Positions 1-5,900 of a stretch of DNA of 8,602 nt are shown piece by piece. Below the pieces are notes generated by a model. The model had not been told where the DNA came from. It saw only the letters and a program-made list of their open reading frames with translations, and searched no databases. The stretch's first letter is position 1. Each line of letters begins with the position of its first letter. Source of the DNA: an uncultured archaeon (GTDB lineage: Archaea; Halobacteriota; Methanosarcinia; Methanotrichales; Methanotrichaceae); assembly GCA_902385025.1 (NCBI GenBank), contig CABMDX010000271.1, positions 1 through 8,602 of the forward strand. Reading direction: 5' to 3'. The translations under genes were made by a program, and so were the position numbers.

Positions 1-1
1 A

Positions 2-346
2 GAACCTGTGGGCAAAGTATTCCTGAACCGTTACATATACGGTCTTAGAGCCAACGGTATGAAGCTTCGTTCCGAAGAACAATATGCATACGGCTGCAGA
101 GAGCGGTACGAAGATCTGCTCCCATATGCTCGGCCAGCCGGTGGCATAGCCGAGGCCCGCGACCCCCAGAATGGTCATGCCGCTGCAGATGCTGGCCACA
201 ATCAATAGCGTAAAGGTCCAAAAACCCAGGTTCCTTCCCGCTACCAGAAAGTCCTCAGAGTTCTTGATCTTTTTCGAGGCCAAAGCTCCAATTGCAATAA
301 GGCCTACAAAATAGAGAATTATGAGTATTGTGCCTTGAAAATCCAT
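2..346 (-). CDS. Sodium/solute symporter (SSS family), N-terminal part, cut by window edge
   Basis: This is the first 115 codons of a sodium:solute symporter, an integral membrane carrier that couples uptake of a small solute to Na+ entry. The frame is open from the ATG at 346 to the left edge. Hydrophobic segments lie at about residues 7-26, 45-65 and 78-95. The stretch SEDFLVAGRNLGFW (30-43) and the following small-residue helix with SGMTILGVAGLGYATGW (55-71) are typical of the first LeuT-fold helices of this family. A GGTGAT ribosome binding site (354-359) sits 7 nt before the ATG at 346, which favours it over the in-frame ATG at 355. The gene begins within 10 nt of the stop of a membrane micro-ORF and probably shares its transcript. 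The substrate (acetate, proline, pantothenate or other) cannot be told from this fragment. The family is confident. Confidence 0.88.
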   Translation of the reverse strand, partial: MDFQGTILIILYFVGLIAIGALASKKIKNSEDFLVAGRNLGFWTFTLLIVASICSGMTILGVAGLGYATGWPSIWEQIFVPLSAAVCILFFGTKLHTVGSKTVYVTVQEYFAHRF

Positions 347-353
347 AGCTACC

Positions 354-359
354 ATCACC
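354..359 (-). promoter_or_regulatory. Shine-Dalgarno of the symporter gene
   Basis: GGTGAT on the minus strand, 7 nt before the ATG at 346, matches the complement of the archaeal 16S rRNA tail (methanogen-type GGTGAT). It overlaps the stop codon of the upstream micro-ORF, which suggests coupled translation. Confidence 0.6.
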
Positions 360-450
360 ACCGAAGAGCCCAGAGCAGTAGCAATAATGAGATTCCAACG
401 GGTACGAATATCACTCCAATAAAGACATCAGTCGGCAAACCAGCGATCAA
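355..450 (-). CDS. 31-residue membrane micro-protein, probable symporter small accessory protein
   Basis: This short frame starts at TTG (450) and stops at TGA (357-355), directly before the symporter start. The product begins MIAGLPTDVFIGVIF and continues with one strongly hydrophobic helix (about residues 9-28) ending WALRW. A good Shine-Dalgarno GGAGGG (459-464) lies 8 nt upstream of the TTG, and an archaeal TATA box about 50 nt upstream fits a short leader. From established knowledge, many SSS-family symporters are preceded by a tiny one-helix protein starting with an L-G-L-P-(D)-like motif, annotated as a symporter small accessory protein; this ORF matches in size, motif, hydrophobicity and position. 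It may assist folding or stability of the carrier, which is inference. The symporter ribosome binding site overlaps its last codons and stop, so translation is likely coupled. It could be a chance ORF, but the combined signals argue against that. Confidence 0.7.
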   Translation of the reverse strand: MIAGLPTDVFIGVIFVPVGISLLLLLWALRW

Positions 451-458
451 ACAGAAAT

Positions 459-464
459 CCCTCC
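459..464 (-). promoter_or_regulatory. Shine-Dalgarno of the micro-ORF
   Basis: GGAGGG on the minus strand lies 8 nt before the TTG at 450. It is the main reason for accepting the non-ATG start of the 31-codon ORF. Confidence 0.55.
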
Positions 465-498
465 AAGCTGTGACGTGATAGCGTGTAACAAATTAGCA

Positions 499-508
499 TA
501 TTATAAAG
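499..508 (-). promoter_or_regulatory. Archaeal TATA box of the micro-ORF/symporter operon
   Basis: CTTTATAATA on the minus strand is a close match to the archaeal box A. The expected start site about 25-27 nt downstream falls near 477, giving a leader of roughly 27 nt that holds the GGAGGG ribosome binding site. It is the only strong box A seen ahead of these two genes. Confidence 0.6.
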
Positions 509-535
509 CTAACCGTTCGCATTGACGAATTAATT

Positions 536-549
536 GTACAAACTTGTAC
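536..549. repeat. Palindrome GTACAA-AC-TTGTAC in divergent promoter region
   Basis: The six-base arms are perfectly complementary and separated by two bases. The site lies upstream of the minus-strand TATA box and between the two divergent promoters. This is the geometry of a dimeric helix-turn-helix regulator site, but no binding protein can be assigned. Confidence 0.45.
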
Positions 550-582
550 TCTAATTCTCAAAATTATCCTATATTGTTTAAA

Positions 583-603
583 TCAATGCGAGATCTGCAT
601 TGA
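583..603. repeat. Inverted repeat TCAATGC-N7-GCATTGA, candidate operator
   Basis: Seven-base perfect arms are separated by seven bases, 21 bp in all, so the arm centres are 14 bp apart. The site is about 70 bp upstream of the TATA box for the phosphatase gene and about 75 bp upstream of the symporter-side TATA box. A fully palindromic TGAATATTCA (601-610) overlaps its right end. It is a plausible operator for one or both divergent transcripts. Confidence 0.5.
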
Positions 604-673
604 ATATTCATTAAACTCAATGATATGATCACTGATATTCACATATACACATTAAATCGGTGCAATGTGAGAC

Positions 674-682
674 TTTTATATT
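674..682 (+). promoter_or_regulatory. Archaeal TATA box of the phosphatase/NAD kinase operon
   Basis: TTTTATATT, preceded by the purine-rich GTGAGAC that could serve as the BRE. Counting 26-27 nt from the box centre puts the start site at about 703-705, which is the ATGATG of the coding sequence. The mRNA therefore looks leaderless or nearly so. No Shine-Dalgarno is visible before the ATG, which agrees. Confidence 0.6.
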
Positions 683-700
683 GGGCCCACCACATGAAAC

Positions 701-1522
701 ATGATGTGCGAGCAACTTTCTCTAGAAGGGAGGGCCCTGAAGGAATTGTGCGATACCACGGCCAGGGCCGTGGCTTCTGCCATTCGGGGGATGGTGGGAA
801 CTGCCGATAGCGGCCTGATGGTGAAGATGGGCGCGGACGGAACCCCCACGAAGAATATCGACCGCGCGGCAGAGGATTCCATCCTTGCATGTCTGCGGGC
901 CTCGGGATTGGGCTTCAAGGTTCTGAGCGAGGAGATTGGAGAGGTCTTGATCGGCGAGAAGCCCGACTACTTCCTGCACCTCGATCCTCTGGATGGAACC
1001 TTCAATGCCATTGCCGGCATTCCCTTTTATTCCGTATCCATGTACATTAAGAGTGAAATCTGCCAATTCGGCTATATCGGGGACCTGGCCCGCGGTTGCA
1101 GCTACTATGCCGAGGCCGGACGGGGCGCCTATGCCGAGCCGGGCGGGCGCATGCATGTCTCTACGCTTATAAGCCTCAAGGACTTCAGCATCTCAGCCTA
1201 CACCCTGCGCCCACATACCGGCAGGCTTGCTGCCATAGGCGATAAGGTCCGACGCATCCGGACGTTGGGCAGCACCTCCCTGGAAATGGCGCTGGTGGCC
1301 TCAGGCAGGCTGGACGCGTTCGTGGATCTGAGGGGCATGCTGCGTGTGGTAGATGTTGCCGCAGGCAAGCTCATCCTGGAAGAGGCTGGCGGCACCATCA
1401 CGGATATTGAGGAAAGAGAGCTTCATCTGGGCGGAGATATGTGGCAGAGAAGGGATCTCATCGGCTCAAACGGCCTGATTCACAGGGATTTGCTGAAGGC
1501 TATCGGCGGTGGTTGCGATTAA
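701..1522 (+). CDS. Inositol monophosphatase-family phosphatase, probable NADP phosphatase
   Basis: This 273-codon gene encodes a Mg2+-dependent, lithium-sensitive-type phosphatase of the IMPase/FBPase superfamily. The metal-binding residues are visible in order: LSEE at 75-78, DPLDGT at 95-100 followed by FNAIAGIPFYSVS, and VVDVAAG at 216-222, where D218 takes the place of the Asp in the usual W-D-x-A-x-G motif (V here instead of W). GSTSLEMALVASGRLDAF (190-207) is the usual substrate-site strand and helix. Family members of about 250-280 residues act on inositol phosphate, fructose-1,6-bisphosphate or NADP(H). Its gene overlaps the following NAD kinase gene by 14 nt. In M. jannaschii MJ0917 the same two domains are fused in the same order and the N-terminal one is an NADP phosphatase, so that role is inferred here. 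Inositol-1-phosphatase or FBPase activity remains possible. The start is ATG at 701 or the adjacent ATG at 704, with a leaderless transcript expected. Confidence 0.88.
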   Translation: MMCEQLSLEGRALKELCDTTARAVASAIRGMVGTADSGLMVKMGADGTPTKNIDRAAEDSILACLRASGLGFKVLSEEIGEVLIGEKPDYFLHLDPLDGTFNAIAGIPFYSVSMYIKSEICQFGYIGDLARGCSYYAEAGRGAYAEPGGRMHVSTLISLKDFSISAYTLRPHTGRLAAIGDKVRRIRTLGSTSLEMALVASGRLDAFVDLRGMLRVVDVAAGKLILEEAGGTITDIEERELHLGGDMWQRRDLIGSNGLIHRDLLKAIGGGCD

Positions 1523-2342
1523 GATCGGCTTTGTCTCCCGGCATCAGCCCGAGTCCCTGCAGCTTGTGGAAATGTTCATAAATCTGCTCAAGTCCGAGTC
1601 ATGCGTCACGGATATATTTGTGGACGAGGACATTGCCCCGCATTTGGGATATGAGGGGACGACAGTCGCGGAGATGGAGCGGCAAAATGTGGATTTTATC
1701 GTATCTGTGGGCGGCGACGGGACCATTCTGCGAACCATTCACAAGATGCAGGATCCCGTTCCAATCCTGGGCATCAACATGGGGACCCTGGGGTTCCTGG
1801 TGGATGTTGAGCCCAAAGACGCCATCCAGACCCTGTCGCAACTTCTCTCCGGTTTCCTTGTAGATGAACGCTCACGCCTCAAGGTACTCCTGAATGGAAA
1901 ATGCCTGCCTCCGGCCATCAATGAGGTGGCGCTGATGACCGCAAGTCCAGCTAAAATGATCGAGTTTGAGATCATGGTTGATGGCTCTCTCATGGAGGAC
2001 TTTCGGGCGGATGGTGTGATCATTGCTACCTCCACCGGCTCCACCGCCTATGCCATGTCTGCCGGAGGACCCATTGTTGATCCGCGAGTGGATGCCATCG
2101 TTCTCGTGCCCATGGCCCCATTCAAGCTCTCCAGCCGCCCCTGGGTGCTTCCGGGTTCAAGCGTCATCGAGGTCAAGCTCAAGCTTCCCGAAAAGGAGGC
2201 GCTTGTGGTGGTGGACGGCCAGAGTATGACCACCATCTCTGTGAACGACACCCTGATCATCAGCAAGGCAAAGACGCCCGCCCGGTTTGTGAAGGCCAGC
2301 AAGAGCGGATTTTACGCACGGGTGAAGAGCAAGCTGACTTAA
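1509..2342 (+). CDS. nadK: NAD kinase
   Basis: This 277-residue protein phosphorylates NAD at the 2'-hydroxyl of the adenosine ribose to make NADP in the cytosol, the only de novo source of NADP. The hallmark GGDGT is at 68-72 within VSVGGDGTILR. It is followed by GINMGTLGFL (88-97), the N-E motif in AINEVAL (136-142), the glycine-rich TSTGSTAYAMSAGGPI (174-189), PMAPFKLSSRP (201-211) and VVVDGQ (233-238). All are standard for the family, and the length is normal. The start must be downstream of an in-frame TGA at 1494-1496. GTG at 1509 is the only credible choice, with a weak GAAGG at 1495-1499. It overlaps the phosphatase stop (1520-1522) in the +1 frame, so translation is probably coupled. 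The family is certain. Confidence 0.95.
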   Translation: MVAIKIGFVSRHQPESLQLVEMFINLLKSESCVTDIFVDEDIAPHLGYEGTTVAEMERQNVDFIVSVGGDGTILRTIHKMQDPVPILGINMGTLGFLVDVEPKDAIQTLSQLLSGFLVDERSRLKVLLNGKCLPPAINEVALMTASPAKMIEFEIMVDGSLMEDFRADGVIIATSTGSTAYAMSAGGPIVDPRVDAIVLVPMAPFKLSSRPWVLPGSSVIEVKLKLPEKEALVVVDGQSMTTISVNDTLIISKAKTPARFVKASKSGFYARVKSKLT

Positions 2343-2360
2343 GGGAATTGAAGCATAGTA

Positions 2361-2369
2361 TTCTTTTTT
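2361..2369 (+). terminator. T-rich terminator after NAD kinase gene
   Basis: TTCTTTTTT begins 19 nt after the TAA of the NAD kinase gene. Archaeal RNA polymerase stops at oligo-T runs without needing a hairpin, so this is the likely end of the phosphatase/NAD kinase transcript. Confidence 0.5.
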
Positions 2370-2410
2370 AAGGCTTCTCGCTATTCTGTGTGGGTAATGG
2401 ATTATTCGAG

Positions 2411-2541
2411 TCCTCCGTGCCAGCTCTGTGTCCTCTGCGACACTGTGGTGGTAGTCCGTGACCATTTTGCTATAACCAGAGGCAAACGAATATTCCACCA
2501 CAGAGGCACAGAGGCATAAAGGACACAAAGGAGACAGAGGA
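2411..2541. repeat. CACAGAGG-type imperfect inverted repeat, likely dispersed element
   Basis: The left arm (about 2411-2452), containing CTCTGTGTCCTCTGCG and CTGTGGTGG, is the imperfect reverse complement of the right arm (about 2493-2541), which contains CCACCACAGAGGCACAGAGG and ACACAAAGGAGACAGAGG. The loop is about 40 nt. Within each arm the unit (A/G)CA(C/A)AGAGG recurs several times at 8-10 base spacing. From general knowledge, elements of this kind are scattered between genes in many environmental bacteria and archaea and create spurious ORFs whose products contain CLCASVV. RNA from it could fold into a long stem. Its mechanism of spread is unknown to me. Confidence 0.6.
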
Positions 2542-2602
2542 TGCACAGAGAGTGCTATAACAATCGGTTGAGTGCACAGCAACCAAGGTTTAGCCACTGC
2601 AA

Positions 2603-2695
2603 ATGGCGAAGAGCCTTTTTAAAGACCTGTACGCCCATGCGTCCGGACGCGAGACGCTGGGCAGACAGTGTACCGTTAACTCGGAAATCCCATGA
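2603..2695 (+). pseudogene. Short coding-like fragment of 30 codons, possible gene remnant
   Basis: An ATG-started frame encodes MAKSLFKDLYAHASGRETLG followed by ten more residues and a TGA. The first 26 codons are GC-rich and use codons like the flanking housekeeping genes, unlike the AT-rich DNA that follows. There is no Shine-Dalgarno or nearby promoter. The product reads like the amphipathic start of a cytosolic protein cut short, so it may be the 5' end of a gene broken by insertion or deletion, but I do not recognise the parent family. A chance ORF is quite possible. Confidence 0.2.
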
Positions 2696-2863
2696 TGGTT
2701 TTATGTGATACTCACGAGCGCATTGCTATGTGCCTAATCTGCACATGCTCTTTCGGCCCGAGGGGAAATCCAATAGGATCTTTGACATTGGCTTTTTGTT
2801 GGACTTCTGAATTCATCTCAGCGCTATTCGGCCTGGAAATTCCAATTAGGCGAACGTTTTACT

Positions 2864-2876
2864 CAATTAAAAATTA
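2864..2876 (-). terminator. T-rich run downstream of the large gene
   Basis: Read on the minus strand, the DNA about 30 nt after the TAA of the large gene is ATTAATTTTTAATTG, an oligo-T stretch in AT-rich DNA that could end its transcript in the archaeal manner. The run of only five T makes this weak. Confidence 0.3.
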
Positions 2877-2903
2877 ATATATGCGGCTCATGCCCAGTCT
2901 TTT

Positions 2904-5900
2904 TTAATCATGCTGGTCTCTGGATGCCTCACGGTCGGCTAATTGTTCATAAAATGTCGATATATTTCTAAATGTGCCGGCCAATCTAAGGAATTTTCGA
3001 GTCTCTATCTCTTTGGCTCGCAAACGGTATTTTTCGGCTAGTTTTCTTTCATCCTCTCCGCCTGTACAAAAATGGGCGCCACGCGAAGCTATCACAGCAG
3101 TCTCAAATCCATTCCTCATTTTATTGGCGTCTTTTGCATTTAATACGCCTGCTACGGTATAATTCATCCAAAATCCATCAATTTCAGGAGGCGCATAGAG
3201 AAGGACCTGGCCAATCATTGTGAGAGCAACATCCAAATGTCCGGATTCACGACAGATCTCTTTGACCTTTTCCAGCCAAGCTATTAGGTCTTCGCCTTTA
3301 TACGTCCCATCTTGTTGGGTTCCTGGAGGTGTCCTCCAATTATGAATCAACCGGTATGCAATTTTGCCATTCATCTTCTGCAAATCGGTAAGTTCTTCAA
3401 CCGGATGATCTGGTTTTTTTGACCGGAAGGCAGTGCGGATAGCCTCACAGAAGAATGCTGGATCTTCTGTTAGTCGCTTTTCAAGGAGCTTCGGAGATGC
3501 GCCATGATGTATATCGAGTAGTGGGAGAAATGCCCACTCGATCTGGCAAAGGTCACTAGGATTGGTTGCAGGATCATTTTGCAGCACCTTTATGACTTCA
3601 ATGATGGCATGGCAATTTATTTCCTGAACGCCTTGCGGCGACTGAAGTATAGCGCGTAGCACACGAATCGCTTGTTGATTATTCAGACTCCTTTTTTTAT
3701 ATTGAATTTGCTCAAAACATATAATCGCCTCAGGCGCTCTCCCATGCTCTACTAAGCGATCAATGGCCATTTCGAGGTTCTGATCGCTTCCGTCTGGATT
3801 CACGCTAGTCTTCGACCAGTATGGTGACTCATCCTCTCGCAGGAGCTGAGTTACTCGTTTCCAAGTATCTGAGATGAATGGCAAAAAAGCAAGAAACTGC
3901 CCTTTTTGAGACGAAGTCCAGTTTGTAGTGTCAATCTCGTCAACCCATTGCCATTGGCGAGACCAGAATCTTCCCCGAATGAAGCCTCCTGCGAATTGTA
4001 TAATAGATTTATCCTCCGATTCAAGCAATGTCGGCACCACAGCAGACTCGACCTCATTAGGTGCAATCGCCCCAAAGGCACCCCCCACACGCCAAGACGA
4101 TTCGACAATCTTGGCAAATTTTAGAACTCCTTCTATATCCCCTTCTTCAAAGACTTCGCCTATGGCCTTCTGCCGACGCTCGTCAAGTGCCTTTTGCTGT
4201 TCTCTCCAATCTCCTCTCTCTTCATATAAATCGAAATCACGTTCACTAAAGAGGCGCTGATGACGATAAATAGGGGTATTAGGAGCTAGCCTTTCGGCAA
4301 TAGTAGCAATCTCATTTACGTCTTCAGGTTTTATGGCCCATTCGGTGTCTGCAAATTTCCTGTGCGTTGATACCAAATCGACGAGCTCAGTCCACAATTT
4401 GACCCTATCTGCTTCCGGCATCGAAACAATCGCATCAGATCCAAGATAGTCCAAGATCTGATTTCGTGCTTGTGGCCAAAGATAAACCAAACGATCAATT
4501 AGATCAACGAGTTTTGTGAGGTCTTGCTTGGCGATGACTATCGCTAATTCTGCATATGCAAAGTTCTGCTCCCAATATTCTGAATCAGTTATGTGTTCTG
4601 GGCGATCATCGGGAATTGTCTTTCGCCACACTGGCCTGCGAGAACCATGAGAAATCTCTTGCGACTTAGGAAGAAGACTTAGCAATAAATTCCATGCTTC
4701 TTGTGGATGTTCATTGATTAGTACTTCAATCGCAGCTTTCCTCGCTGGCACTGGAGCACATGTTTGCGGTAACCACGGCAAAAAAATTGTGGAAAGAGAA
4801 TTTGCCGGACGATTCGCCCAATTGCCACCAGGATCTCTTGCAGCAAGTTCACCGAACAAAACAACCACGCGAATGAGATATTCAGGGTCCCAGGCAAGAG
4901 TTTCCAACGCCCAAAGCAGACCTGTCATATAATTTTGGCCAAAGATCCCGGACTGTTCTTCTTTAAATATCAAGTCGAATGGACAAGTATCACTATCCAA
5001 TGCCTTTTCCACTGCATCAAGGAACTCTTCAGGTGCAGCTTCCGCCAACAATGGCAGCAGGTCATTCAAGCTGGCCCACAAGACCCAATCCGCATCAGAC
5101 AAAATCTCATGTACAGCAAAAGCGGCGATTGCTTTGGCTTTTCCCACGGAACAATATTTTAATGCTTCAGGGTAACTACCAAGCAGAGCAAGGCTTTCAG
5201 CTAGGCCATTCCTCAATAAATACGAATGATTCAGGACTTTGCCATAGATATTTGCCGCAATACGTTTCTCTGGCAGCAATTCAAACTTGGGATCGGGCTC
5301 TCTCAGAACCATAATCGCTGCTGTTTTAAAACGTTCGAGGTCTTCATCTAACAGCTTGGGACCAAGCGCATACCATCCCTCATAGCGCGCGACAAATTTC
5401 CATGTTTTATCGCGATGGCTTAGGGGAGTGTTTGGGCGCAACGCAATTTCCTGCACTGTCTTTATCCACTCCCCATATGGTTTTCCCGATAAACTCTCCG
5501 CAACGGCCTTGTCTGCATCAGATTTATCACTCCAACCACCAAGAACTTCCGCGATTGAAAGCTCCGCAGCTTCTGTTCCTTGAGCCCATTCAGGCATGAT
5601 CGAAAGATTTTGAAGCAGCCTAAGCAATAGACTGAGATTGCCATTGCTCTTCAGGGCAAGAGTTCGGGCTCGCTCCGTTTTATGGCCCGCCTTTTCAAGA
5701 GCCTCCTTAATCTGATGGCTCTTTGGATTTGGAAGAGGTGCTCTGTTTGGGTCTGGGATACCACCGGGCAATCCGCGAAATATGGTTGTATGGCGTCCCC
5801 TGCGTGCTTTTTCGAGTAGTATTGTTCCGGCATCGTCATCAAGGTCGAAGTCAGCGATTAGAATATGTGGTTCACGTAGTCCAGTTATAGTATCCCATGC

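Larger units (their letters stand above)
2343..2903. other. Gene-poor intergenic region between converging genes
   Basis: About 560 bases separate the NAD kinase gene from the end of the large minus-strand gene. The region holds a T-rich terminator, a CACAGAGG-type inverted repeat, two copies of TGCTATAAC (2468-2476 and 2553-2561), a GC-rich coding-like scrap and an AT-rich tail. No conserved protein, tRNA or CRISPR array was recognised. A 61-codon plus-strand frame (2692-2877) has no ribosome binding site and an unconvincing composition. Confidence 0.6.

Noticed and set aside
8..208. Plus-strand frame of 66 codons at the left edge
   Set aside because: It is antisense to the symporter, whose minus-strand translation shows clear SSS-family sequence.
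722..1156. Minus-strand frame of 144 codons opposite the phosphatase
   Set aside because: The plus-strand gene has the full IMPase motif set; this frame has no family features.
2461..2580. Possible CRISPR array from the repeated CACAGAGG units
   Set aside because: Units are only 8-10 bases apart, without spacer-length gaps or a conserved 25-37 base repeat, and they form an inverted repeat instead.
2157..2597. Minus-strand frame of 146 codons
   Set aside because: It runs antisense to the end of the NAD kinase gene and through the CACAGAGG repeat; its CLCASVV peptide is the usual false product of that repeat.
2692..2877. Plus-strand frame of 61 codons
   Set aside because: No ribosome binding site, cysteine-rich random-looking product, and no recognisable family.
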